Shown here: positions 18,250-26,425 of the stretch, one piece after another
How the letters are laid out: the number at the start of each line of letters is the position of its first letter
Numbering within the stretch: the stretch's first letter is position 1
NCBI GenBank assembly: GCA_001874305.1
Contig: MPCU01000009.1
Coordinates: 62,001-126,000 of the forward strand
Direction: 5' to 3'
DNA from: Bacteriovorax sp. MedPE-SWde
Lineage (GTDB): Bacteria; Bdellovibrionota; Bacteriovoracia; Bacteriovoracales; Bacteriovoracaceae
Length of the DNA stretch: 64,000 nucleotides
The notes under the pieces: model-generated
The model's database searches: none
What the model was told of the DNA's origin: nothing
What the model saw: only the letters and a program-made list of their open reading frames with translations
Program-made: the position numbers and the translations under genes

Positions 18250-19223
18250 AAATCTATTAGTGTTTCCGCTCTGTCATTCGATAGGAACTTTGGAACTTCT
18301 TTACTTAGCTTCGATCCACCAATAACTTTTTCATATAGTTTTAAATAATCTCTAGAGTACTTATCGATATTATATTTCTCATAACAGTAATCGCGAATTT
18401 GTTGAGGCGATAATTTACAGTCAAAACTTTGAACAGCGTTAAGGAATTCTTCATAATTCGCACATGCTCTTCCTGCTTCTCCGATTACTTCTGGAAGGCT
18501 ACCATTTTGTGAACCAAAGATTGGAAGACCCTGTGACATTGACTCTGTCATTGCCAGGCCGAAGGGCTCATTCCATCTAACAGGAAAAACTAGAGCATCA
18601 CACTGACGTATTAAATCAAGCTTTTCTTTACCACCAACAAAGCCGTGGTTATGGATATATTTTGAAAAAGAAAATGTTTTACCACCAATAATATGGAGAT
18701 GTTTCTTTGTTTTCTTAGCGACCTTTTTACAGTCTGATAGGTTTTTAACTCGCCAAGATGCTTTTGCTAGAAAGAGAAGATTATCTTTGCCTTTCTTATT
18801 TATGTTGTCTGGTGCGGGATATTCTTCGAAGTCTATAGCATTGGCAATGAAGATATTCGAATTATGATTCTTTGCATGTGAACCTGAAACGAAAACACTA
18901 TTGTTATGGAATGTTTCACCTGGCTGCCCGTTTCCATGAACAGTACAAACAAGTGGAATATCCAATTCAAAGCTTGGGTTGAATTGAAGGTGTAGAATAT
19001 CGATATCTTTTGGAATTTTCTCTTGAAATTTATCGCGAAGATATTCACCTTCAAGAGGTATCAATTTAATACCATATTCTTCTACTTCAGACTCTGGATG
19101 GCCGAGTAGAACTACGTCGTGACCCTGACGTACAAGTTCCTTCATATGCCAAAAGAGAATTCTCTCTGTTCCACCGTAAGTTTTAACAGGAAGTGGAACA
19201 TGATGGTAGAAAGCTATTCTCAT
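18246..19223 (-). CDS. Glycosyltransferase, GT4 family (GT-B fold)
   Basis: This enzyme transfers a nucleotide-sugar residue during surface glycan assembly (325 residues). The N-terminal domain has PLPVKTYGGTERILFWH, the usual GT4 acceptor-side glycine pattern. The donor site is NEPFGLAMTESMSQGLP with the paired Glu residues of the E-x7-E motif, followed by GSLPEVIGEAG. There is no signal or membrane helix, so it acts on the cytoplasmic face. It overlaps the GT2 gene start by four bases and forms a two-gene minus-strand operon. Sugar and acceptor are not predictable. Confidence 0.88.
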   Translation of the reverse strand: MRIAFYHHVPLPVKTYGGTERILFWHMKELVRQGHDVVLLGHPESEVEEYGIKLIPLEGEYLRDKFQEKIPKDIDILHLQFNPSFELDIPLVCTVHGNGQPGETFHNNSVFVSGSHAKNHNSNIFIANAIDFEEYPAPDNINKKGKDNLLFLAKASWRVKNLSDCKKVAKKTKKHLHIIGGKTFSFSKYIHNHGFVGGKEKLDLIRQCDALVFPVRWNEPFGLAMTESMSQGLPIFGSQNGSLPEVIGEAGRACANYEEFLNAVQSFDCKLSPQQIRDYCYEKYNIDKYSRDYLKLYEKVIGGSKLSKEVPKFLSNDRAETLIDF

Positions 19224-19984
19224 TCTATACTCTTTCCCTCTTGGAGGTCTTTAATCTTGGAGAATTTAAGTAGGGCAGATAGAGAATTGATACAGCAGAT
19301 GATAAATCCATACCTTCCATCTAGAATACCTCTTTTTAAAAAGTAATCTTTTAAAAATTTAAGAATAGGTCTTGAAATAATTTTAAAAGTACTAGACCTT
19401 ACGCCTCTTTCAAATGCTTCTTTTGCTGCAATAGTTGTGAATTTATTAGTTTGATTTATATGGTCTGAAATCGAATCATAACTATAGTGTAAAATATTAC
19501 CCGAAAGCTGAGTTGTTTTCGAGCCTTCGATCATTTCGATGATGTCGTGGGGGTTAACTCCGGCCCATTTTGCTTTTGTTTTATCAAAAAGTCTTAATTT
19601 TTTATCAGGATACCAGCCACAGCGATAGATCCATTTATCCACATAATTAGTAAGTCGATTAAAAGAGTAACCATCAAATTTAAAATTACTTTTTACATTT
19701 AATATTGATTCTTTTAACTCTTCATCTAGGGCTTCATCGGCATCTAGTGAGAGGACGTAGTCATGTGTAGTTTGAGTAAGGATAAAGTTTTTTTGTTCAA
19801 TATGGCCTGAAAATTTATTCTCTATAAATGTAACACCGAGGGACTTACATATTTCAGCTGTCTTATCTGTAGAAAAAGAATCAACTACTACTATTTCATC
19901 TGCAATACCCTTTAAGGAATTTATGCAGCGCTCAATGTTGTGTTCTTCATTAAACGTTATAATGGCAGCAGACAGTTTAATCAT
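19220..19984 (-). CDS. Glycosyltransferase, GT2 family (WaaE/KdtX-like)
   Basis: This is an inverting GT-A glycosyltransferase (254 residues) of the type that adds glucose or a related sugar to lipopolysaccharide core. The opening SAAIITFNEEHNIERCI, then VVVDSFSTDKT, then SLDADEAL carrying the DxD-like metal site, and the YRCGWYPDKKLRLF segment, strongly match the WaaE/KdtX branch. An amphipathic or membrane-touching C-terminal segment (residues about 205-240) is usual there. It is divergent from the heptosyltransferase gene, and the two starts are only 22 bases apart, so promoters overlap or sit within coding sequence. Confidence 0.88.
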   Translation of the reverse strand: MIKLSAAIITFNEEHNIERCINSLKGIADEIVVVDSFSTDKTAEICKSLGVTFIENKFSGHIEQKNFILTQTTHDYVLSLDADEALDEELKESILNVKSNFKFDGYSFNRLTNYVDKWIYRCGWYPDKKLRLFDKTKAKWAGVNPHDIIEMIEGSKTTQLSGNILHYSYDSISDHINQTNKFTTIAAKEAFERGVRSSTFKIISRPILKFLKDYFLKRGILDGRYGFIICCINSLSALLKFSKIKDLQEGKSIE

Positions 19985-20006
19985 TATATTGTACCAATGG
20001 ACCCTT

Positions 20007-21023
20007 ATGAGTAAGAAGTCACCAACTATATTTATTTTAAAATATCGTGCCCTTGGGGACTCGATAATGGGGTTATCAACTATAACTTATCTTCGTTCAA
20101 TTTATCCAAATAGTAAAATATATTATGGGGTGAGAGACTGGACAGCAGCTCTATACGAGAGAGTTGAGACAGATGCAGACCAGGTAATTCCTGTTAAATT
20201 TGATAGCTTCTCTGACTTTAGGAGAATGTGGAAATTATTCAACCTCTTAGGTGTTGATCATATTCATGAACTACACTTGAGTGGAAGAACTAAGAGGTTT
20301 TGTAAACTCTACTCGATGTTAACAAAGGCGAAATATACTTTTCATAATCATCACTTAGATGCAAAAGGTATGCAGGTACATGATCAAGGTGTATTGAAAC
20401 CATTAATTCAAAGAGATCTTGATGGAGCCTATACTTTTCTTGGTGAAAATAAAGATATTCCTAACTATCTCGACTTTGAGCCAAGATTTAAAAACTTAAA
20501 GGTGACTAGTGACTTCTCAATTATCTTTGGTGTTGTGGCGACACGCCAAACTAAAATGTGGGCACTAGAGAATTTTGTTAAACTTGCAAACAAAATAAAA
20601 GAGAGCTTTCCCCATTATAATATAAAGGTACCTCTTTCAAACTCAAATCAAGATAAAAGTATTAGAGAGAAGTTATCTAAACTTGATAAAGGGAATCATC
20701 TCGAATATATCATTGAGCCTTTAGCTGAGCTTCCCGAGATTATAGGTGCAGCAGATCTCTATATTGGCAATGATACGGGACTTAAGCACCTGGCCATATC
20801 AACAGGAATAAAGAGTTATACTTTCTTTGGACCAGAGCCTCCAAATGAATGGCATCCATATGATGAGAAGAGGCATCCATATTTCTATATTGAGCCTCTT
20901 GAGTGTAGAACTAGAACTGCTCATTATTGTGGGCTAAGTGAATGTGAAAGTATGATATGTTTGGATAATATCCAAGTTGAAAAAGTATTTGAACAAGTGA
21001 ATCAGGACTTAAGAAATGTATAG
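20007..21023 (+). CDS. Glycosyltransferase, GT9 family (heptosyltransferase-like)
   Basis: The product has 338 residues from the ATG at 20007; a longer frame from 19923 would run into the divergent GT2 gene and lacks family similarity. The start ILKYRALGDSIMGLSTITYL is the typical GT9 opening. The C-terminal donor site appears in YIGNDTGLKHLA and FFGPEPPNEWHP, where heptosyltransferases have a D(S/T)GxxH motif (here DTGLKH). It likely adds heptose to the inner core of lipopolysaccharide or a related sugar. Its 3' end overlaps the inositol-phosphatase-family gene by eight bases, so they share an mRNA. Confidence 0.88.
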   Translation: MSKKSPTIFILKYRALGDSIMGLSTITYLRSIYPNSKIYYGVRDWTAALYERVETDADQVIPVKFDSFSDFRRMWKLFNLLGVDHIHELHLSGRTKRFCKLYSMLTKAKYTFHNHHLDAKGMQVHDQGVLKPLIQRDLDGAYTFLGENKDIPNYLDFEPRFKNLKVTSDFSIIFGVVATRQTKMWALENFVKLANKIKESFPHYNIKVPLSNSNQDKSIREKLSKLDKGNHLEYIIEPLAELPEIIGAADLYIGNDTGLKHLAISTGIKSYTFFGPEPPNEWHPYDEKRHPYFYIEPLECRTRTAHYCGLSECESMICLDNIQVEKVFEQVNQDLRNV

Positions 21024-21750
21024 AATAGAACTTGAAAAGTTAAAGATGGATATTTACAACAAGCTTCACGAACTTAGAGAAAGAGAAGTGAAAGTTGATG
21101 TTAAAAAAGATAAATCATTTGTTACTGAGTTTGATCTTTATATTTCGGATCGTGTAAAAGAGATCTTTTTGAAACGTCATCCAGATTTTCACTTTTATAG
21201 CGAAGAAGATCCTGAAAGCTTTGAGTTTCCAGCAATTGTTTTAGATCCTATTGATGGAACGAGAGAATACGTAAAAGGATATGGAGAGTGTGCTGTCTCT
21301 CTCGCGATTTTACATTCTGATAGAGTTGACGATCCTAATAATTTTGGTTGGATTTATAATCCATTTTCTGGGTTTGAAATATCAAATAATCTACACGTCC
21401 CAGTTGAACAAAGGGAAACAGTGCCACCAACAATTAGTGTAATGGTCTCCAGAAGTGAGTGGGAGAATAATTTAATTCATCATGAACTAGGAAGAGATAT
21501 TGTTGTGACGCCTATGGGGAGTATTGCTTATAAGCTTGGTCTGTTAGCTGGTGGAGCATGTGATGTAGTTGTTTCTAAGAGAGATAAGAACGTTTGGGAT
21601 ATTGCAGCTGGTGTTTTGATTTGTCATTCACGAGGAATTTTATCTTTTTCTGATGGAGAGCCGATTACTCGTCTTAATAAGAAGACTTTTAAAAAGACTT
21701 TTATCTGGGGGAAGCCTAGAGAGATAGATAGAGTTAAAAACCTTATCTAG
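21016..21750 (+). CDS. Inositol monophosphatase/CysQ-family phosphatase
   Basis: This is a magnesium-dependent, lithium-sensitive-type phosphatase (244 residues). The metal-binding motifs are SEEDPE (Glu), LDPIDGTREYV (Asp-Pro-Ile-Asp-Gly-Thr), and NVWDIAAG (the WDxAAG motif). Substrates in the family include inositol phosphates, histidinol phosphate and 3'-phosphoadenosine 5'-phosphate. The REYVKG following DGT resembles CysQ, which favours PAP. Linked to a GT9 gene it could instead act on a sugar phosphate. It overlaps the convergent secreted-protein gene by four bases. Confidence 0.82.
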   Translation: MYRIELEKLKMDIYNKLHELREREVKVDVKKDKSFVTEFDLYISDRVKEIFLKRHPDFHFYSEEDPESFEFPAIVLDPIDGTREYVKGYGECAVSLAILHSDRVDDPNNFGWIYNPFSGFEISNNLHVPVEQRETVPPTISVMVSRSEWENNLIHHELGRDIVVTPMGSIAYKLGLLAGGACDVVVSKRDKNVWDIAAGVLICHSRGILSFSDGEPITRLNKKTFKKTFIWGKPREIDRVKNLI

Positions 21751-22127
21751 TTACAGTTTTCTTTTTTAAATTTTAGCTTTTGTGGTTTTTTGAAACGTAC
21801 TTCAATTAAGTCCTTATCTGGATGACCAAGAGTAAGAGCGTATAGAATTATATGATCTTTGTAGATTTCATACTTTCCTGAATCATCATCACCTACACAT
21901 TTATAATGATCTTTAGATTTCATACAATAGAACTGTGTAGAGTACTTCTTTTTCTTCGTTGTAAATGAGAATAGAGTTTCTTGGTTTTTAGCTTTCGGTA
22001 TAGATGTTGAAAACTCAATATAGTTTTCTTTGTTTTTTGGAAATGTGTGTTTATAGCAAAATCCTTTACCAAAAATAGAAAGACCAAACAGTGCTATAAC
22101 AAATGTTTTTAAAATTAGCTTTTTCAT
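21747..22127 (-). CDS. Hypothetical secreted protein
   Basis: The product is 126 residues with a signal peptide (about residues 1-24, hydrophobic stretch TFVIALFGLSIFGKGFC). The mature part is Lys-rich and beta-like, with four cysteines (KGFCYKH, YCMKS, YKCVGDD, ENCN) that could form two disulfides in the periplasm. No family is recognised. It follows the L,D-transpeptidase-like gene after eight bases, so it is probably in the same operon and the same compartment. Confidence 0.65.
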   Translation of the reverse strand: MKKLILKTFVIALFGLSIFGKGFCYKHTFPKNKENYIEFSTSIPKAKNQETLFSFTTKKKKYSTQFYCMKSKDHYKCVGDDDSGKYEIYKDHIILYALTLGHPDKDLIEVRFKKPQKLKFKKENCN

Positions 22128-22135
22128 TCTTATAC

Positions 22136-23095
22136 CTATTTCTTTGAACAGTTTTTTATATCTTCCATGGCACCTTCTTTATAGTTTACTACAATAGATG
22201 GGCCATTGTCGGTTAGCTTATTAATCATCCAATAATTGGTTCTATCTATCGAAGGACAGCCTGCAGAAGTGTAAGCGCCAACGTGTAGGTATTTATAATC
22301 AGCTGCAGCTCTACTATTATTTTTTTGAATACCAATTAGTGCAACAGAAGGGATTTTACCTTTTCCTGTTTTTTTCTTTATCCAACGTCTAATGTTTTCA
22401 TAGTATTTATCTTTGACGCCATTTCTCACTTTAGTGAAGTTGAAGCTTCTATTGTGAGTTATAAAAGCCCCAAGAAGGTTAGTACCTTGGTTTGTTTTAT
22501 TAGAGAAACCTCTTTTCTTTTTACAGGTTCCATAGCCTACAAACGAGTAGTCCTTCTTTATTTGAGGAGTCTTCTTACAAATATCTATGTAGTACATTGC
22601 AGTTTTACACTTAAGTGCCCCGCCGTGTGTAGAAATCCTTTCGTCGTAATCATTAATTATAACTTGGCACTTATTCTTTAAACCATTTGACATCATTTTC
22701 TTTGCGCCACTCTTGGTCAGTCCCATCATCGATTTGTGACTTTTACCTGCTAACTGAAAACATTGATCATTTTTAAACTCTTGTGAGTTCATCTTCATCA
22801 TTTTTAGCGTATATTTAAAGGCTTTTTTAGGGACTTTCCCAGATGCTAATACTTTGTCACAGTTTTGCATCCAGTCTTTACCATAGGACTCAATATGACA
22901 TTCTCTATTTTTTGGAGCATATCTCTTTACGCTTCTTTCTCTTGAGTCTTCTTCTTGGTCGATAAGATCAGGACATGGGTAGAGTTTGAAAGATAGTATC
23001 TCATCAACTTCATCCATTACTTCGGTAACATCAAGACTTGGGGATGCTAAAATAGGCATCCCTATAAAAATAAATAGTATTATTGCTTTTCTCAT
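22136..23095 (-). CDS. Secreted L,D-transpeptidase-like (murein YkuD_2-type) protein
   Basis: The product is 319 residues with a signal peptide (about 1-17). The key match is HVGAYTSAGCPSID near residues 268-281, which fits the L,D-transpeptidase catalytic pattern HxxxxxSxGC with the nucleophilic Cys. An upstream THNRSFNF supplies another possible catalytic His. The enzyme would form or exchange 3-3 peptide crosslinks in peptidoglycan, or attach proteins to it. The N-terminal 150 residues are unassigned and cysteine-rich. A strong hairpin covers the ribosome binding site. In a predatory bacterium such enzymes can act on self or prey wall; that role is inference. Confidence 0.7.
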   Translation of the reverse strand: MRKAIILFIFIGMPILASPSLDVTEVMDEVDEILSFKLYPCPDLIDQEEDSRERSVKRYAPKNRECHIESYGKDWMQNCDKVLASGKVPKKAFKYTLKMMKMNSQEFKNDQCFQLAGKSHKSMMGLTKSGAKKMMSNGLKNKCQVIINDYDERISTHGGALKCKTAMYYIDICKKTPQIKKDYSFVGYGTCKKKRGFSNKTNQGTNLLGAFITHNRSFNFTKVRNGVKDKYYENIRRWIKKKTGKGKIPSVALIGIQKNNSRAAADYKYLHVGAYTSAGCPSIDRTNYWMINKLTDNGPSIVVNYKEGAMEDIKNCSKK

Positions 23096-23100
23096 AACTT

Positions 23101-23130
23101 CTCCACTTCTTTTATCGGTAAAAAGTGGAG
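23101..23130 (-). promoter_or_regulatory. Hairpin sequestering the ribosome binding site of the L,D-transpeptidase-like gene
   Basis: On the minus strand CTCCACTT (23130-23123) pairs perfectly with AAGTGGAG (23108-23101). The 3' arm contains the SD GGAG, five bases before the ATG at 23095. No U-tract follows, so it is not an intrinsic terminator. It is consistent with an RNA thermometer or a protein- or RNA-opened translational switch. Confidence 0.5.
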
Positions 23131-23156
23131 GTAGCTTTAACGTTTAAGGTATTGAT

Positions 23157-26100
23157 TTAATTGAAGATATCTTCGAAGTCTTTCATTGTAAGCTTACCTG
23201 TGAATAGGTTGTCATCATCCTCAGGAAGAAGGTCTTTAAAGAGCTCTCTTTTAAGATCTTGTAGCTTAAGGACTTTCTCTTCAACAGTATCCTTGATAAC
23301 AGGCTTAAAGACTGTAAGCTTATTTTTTTGACCAATTCTATAGGCCCTATCAATTGCCTGACTTTCTACGGCAGGGTTCCACCAAGGGTCCATTATAAAA
23401 ACATAACTTGCGGCAGTTAGGTTGAGACCAACACCACCGGCCTTGAGTGAAATAAGGAATAGGGGAGTTTCACCTGATTGAAAGGCATCAACTGATTTTT
23501 GTCTCTTCTTTATACTTTGAGATCCATCAATTCGACTATACTTCCAGCACTTATCGTTAAAGGCCGTTTCAATTATATCGAGATAAGTTGTAAACTGAGA
23601 GAAGATAATCGCTTGGTGACCTTCTTCTAATAGCTGCTGAACATTCTCTAATAGGAATTGAACCTTTGTAGATTCAAGATGTTTATAATGCCTTGTTGTA
23701 GATGTTGCATCGTGGTTTTGCCATAGACAACTCTGTCTTAGCTCTAAAAGTCCTTTTAGAATCTCTCCATACTTCTTTTTCTTAGGAGCAGAATTAATTT
23801 TAAGTTTTATAGACTTTAACTTATCAACATAGAAGTTTCTTTCTTGATCATTGAACCCGAGAACAACAGAGTTTTCTACCTTAGGTGGAAGATCTGTTAG
23901 AACCTGCGCTTTAGTTCTTCTTAGAATAAAAGGAGCAGCAGACTTACGTGCAAAAATTCTCGACTTAGGAGTAGAGTTAGATCGAATAAACCTTAAATCA
24001 CCCCAGATACCAGGAATTGCGAGATCTATAATATTATAGAATTCAGCTAAATCATTTTCTACAGGTGTACCAGTAAGGCATATTCTGTAGTTAGCCTTGA
24101 TCTTTCTAGCTGCGTAAGCACCAAGGGATCTCATATTCTTTAAATGTTGAACTTCATCCATGATGAAGATATCAAAATTCTCTTTTTCAAGGTGAGTGTC
24201 AAGCTCACGCTTTAAGATTCCATAACTAGTTAAAATAATCTTCTTATCTTTTGGAAAGTCTCTATTTGCACCATGGAAAATATGGACATCAATGTTTGAG
24301 AACTTCTTAAATTCATTTTCCCAGTTTAGTAGAATAGAAACAGGACAAACAATGAGAACTTTATCGATCTTGTCATAGATACTTTCAAGAAAACAAATTG
24401 TCTGAATCGTCTTACCAAGACCCATATCATCCGCAAGACATGCTCCAAGCTTATTCTCGTAAAGAAATCTAAGCCAGTTATATCCAGTCTTTTGATACTT
24501 TCTTAGGATTTTATCAAATGGGGGAGGTACGTCATATTGAGGCATTTTCTCTAGAGTTTGAAGCTTCTCACAAAGCTCAATCTCCTCCTGAGTAAGAGCA
24601 CCTTCAAGACCAAGTTTTTTAAGTTCGAAGAGCTCAAAGATTCTCGCCCTATTAAATGGAAGGATAAACTTCTTAAAGTGTCCTTCTTGAACTTCTTCTT
24701 TAGTCTCTATTTTAGTGTATTTGTTAACGAACTTTAGTAGATCTCGTTGGTCGTTATTTAGAAGTACAACGCCATCTTTAGTGATCGCTATATTATTTTC
24801 TAAATCAGCGTTTTTAATAACTTCTAGATCGTCATCAGATACTTCTAGCTCAAGGTCAAACCAGCCACTACGACCAATCTGCTTTCTTTCAAAACGAATT
24901 CTTGAACTCCAACTACTAAGTTCTGCTTTGTTGTAAAAGACTTGAACACCATAGGGAGTAGTCATTGAGTAGAACTTTGTAAGTCCTTGAACCATTCCAT
25001 TCATCGAAAGTTGAAATATTAATTCATTAGTATCTTTATATGAATATGAATAACGAAAGAATTGATCTCCAAAATCTTGAACCATAGAGTTGAAAATCTG
25101 TAGTATTACTTTGTTATCAAACTTATAAAATTTCTTATTCTCTAGATCGTAGTTAAGAGTTATTTCTTTTTTTGAAAGATCTTCGATTCCACGAATCCAT
25201 TGATTTTTCTTTGATTTACCAGAAAGAGTTTTTTTATAATCTTCATTTCCGATTTGGTAGTAATTATTTACTTCTTGCAGGAAGTTATAGGCCTCAGACT
25301 TCTTTCTAAAAATATCGAGAGCACCACCATCAAATGATAGCATCCCTAGGAATAGGGGAGGTCTACATCTTTTTTCTTCACTATTAAAGTACTCTAGAGA
25401 GAAATTGCTATATCCCTTTCTGTCACTGTTTGAGATATATACTCTAAGATTAGGCTCTTCAATTTCATCAACTGTTGTGTCTACGCCGTGTCCCTGTAAG
25501 GAAACAAGATCGGCAACTCTTCTGTTTAAGCAAAGATTCAGAACATTATCTATTGTCAGAGTATGGATATTTGCTCTGATAGTCGATATGAGTTCTTTTA
25601 TTTCTGGAGGAAGAAAATATACTTCCCCCGATTCCCAGTTGAATAAATAGAGGCTCTCAAATATTGAGATTTTTTTAGAAAGCTTTCCGTCTTCTTGGTA
25701 AGCAAATCTAATACTGTCTTTAACGCTTTCTTTAAAGTCAGCAGAGAACTCTTCTTTCGGAGCAATATTTATAACGAGCTTTCCATCGAACTTACTTGGG
25801 ATTGGAAAGTCTATAGTCTTCTTATTTGTTAGCGTGTATCTAAGGCTTGAATATGTTGGTGAAAGTGGAGCATTTTCTAGCTCGTATGGTCCACTAACTA
25901 TTGTACCGTAGTCAAGGGCATGTACCCCATGTCCTCCAAGAAATGGAAGATTCATATCATTGCTTTGTTCTGTATCAATAGTTGCTTGATAGAATAGATA
26001 TAGAGCGGCAGTGTGGTGACAGTGTTGTTTGTCAGTCCACTCAAGGCAGTCACAAGTTGTTGCAAGTGGTCCCTCTTCTGTGTTCTCTAGTCTCTTTTTA

Positions 26101-26285
26101 AAAACTATTTTAGATTGGTGGGCCTTGTTATCTTTAACAATCCCTGTTGCGATTAGGAAGCCATCCATATCTCCTTTTTTAAAGGAGAGGGACACTTTTC
26201 CAAGTTGAACAAGCTTCTTGGCCTTTTGAATTAAAAGGACGGAGAAGTAGTTTTCTGGCTTATTTTCAGCTGTCATATTTTCCAT
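23157..26285 (-). CDS. SWIM zinc finger plus SNF2-family helicase
   Basis: This is a 1042-residue SWI2/SNF2 ATPase predicted to translocate on double-stranded DNA and remodel protein-DNA complexes. The N-terminal SWIM zinc finger is CDCLEWTDKQHCHH (about residues 77-90), the CxC...CxH pattern. The helicase core occupies about residues 590-1035: Walker A in DDMGLGKTIQT, motif II as MDEVQHLKN, TGTPVEND (motif III), GSQSIKKRQ, SLKAGGVGLNLT (motif V) and DRAYRIGQ (motif VI). The middle region is unassigned. Layout matches bacterial RapA-distant SNF2 proteins with SWIM domains common in Bdellovibrio-like genomes. It is a single gene with no obvious restriction partner. Confidence 0.93.
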   Translation of the reverse strand: MENMTAENKPENYFSVLLIQKAKKLVQLGKVSLSFKKGDMDGFLIATGIVKDNKAHQSKIVFKKRLENTEEGPLATTCDCLEWTDKQHCHHTAALYLFYQATIDTEQSNDMNLPFLGGHGVHALDYGTIVSGPYELENAPLSPTYSSLRYTLTNKKTIDFPIPSKFDGKLVINIAPKEEFSADFKESVKDSIRFAYQEDGKLSKKISIFESLYLFNWESGEVYFLPPEIKELISTIRANIHTLTIDNVLNLCLNRRVADLVSLQGHGVDTTVDEIEEPNLRVYISNSDRKGYSNFSLEYFNSEEKRCRPPLFLGMLSFDGGALDIFRKKSEAYNFLQEVNNYYQIGNEDYKKTLSGKSKKNQWIRGIEDLSKKEITLNYDLENKKFYKFDNKVILQIFNSMVQDFGDQFFRYSYSYKDTNELIFQLSMNGMVQGLTKFYSMTTPYGVQVFYNKAELSSWSSRIRFERKQIGRSGWFDLELEVSDDDLEVIKNADLENNIAITKDGVVLLNNDQRDLLKFVNKYTKIETKEEVQEGHFKKFILPFNRARIFELFELKKLGLEGALTQEEIELCEKLQTLEKMPQYDVPPPFDKILRKYQKTGYNWLRFLYENKLGACLADDMGLGKTIQTICFLESIYDKIDKVLIVCPVSILLNWENEFKKFSNIDVHIFHGANRDFPKDKKIILTSYGILKRELDTHLEKENFDIFIMDEVQHLKNMRSLGAYAARKIKANYRICLTGTPVENDLAEFYNIIDLAIPGIWGDLRFIRSNSTPKSRIFARKSAAPFILRRTKAQVLTDLPPKVENSVVLGFNDQERNFYVDKLKSIKLKINSAPKKKKYGEILKGLLELRQSCLWQNHDATSTTRHYKHLESTKVQFLLENVQQLLEEGHQAIIFSQFTTYLDIIETAFNDKCWKYSRIDGSQSIKKRQKSVDAFQSGETPLFLISLKAGGVGLNLTAASYVFIMDPWWNPAVESQAIDRAYRIGQKNKLTVFKPVIKDTVEEKVLKLQDLKRELFKDLLPEDDDNLFTGKLTMKDFEDIFN

Positions 26286-26311
26286 ATATCTAAACTATTT
26301 CTAAAGCTTCT

Positions 26312-26317
26312 ATTATA
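26312..26317 (-). promoter_or_regulatory. Candidate -10 element for the SNF2 gene
   Basis: A TATAAT on the minus strand lies 27 bases before the ATG at 26285. No convincing -35 is seen at the usual distance, so this is tentative. Confidence 0.3.
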
Positions 26318-26370
26318 TAGGAAAAACCGTGATTTATATATGTGGAACTTAATAAAAATAATTACTTGAT

Positions 26371-26401
26371 AAAAAAAGGCCCCTATAAAAATAGAGGCCT
26401 T
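26371..26401 (-). terminator. Intrinsic terminator after rpoD
   Basis: On the minus strand AAGGCCTCTAT and ATAGGGGCCTT form an 11-bp stem with one mismatch around a four-T loop, followed by seven T. It closes the trmB-dnaG-rpoD transcription group. Confidence 0.85.
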
Positions 26402-26425
26402 GATTATCTAATAATTTAATTTTTT

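Noticed and set aside
23101-23130. Intrinsic terminator after the SNF2 helicase
   Set aside because: The stem is strong, but no T-tract follows on the minus strand, and its 3' arm is the SD of the next gene.
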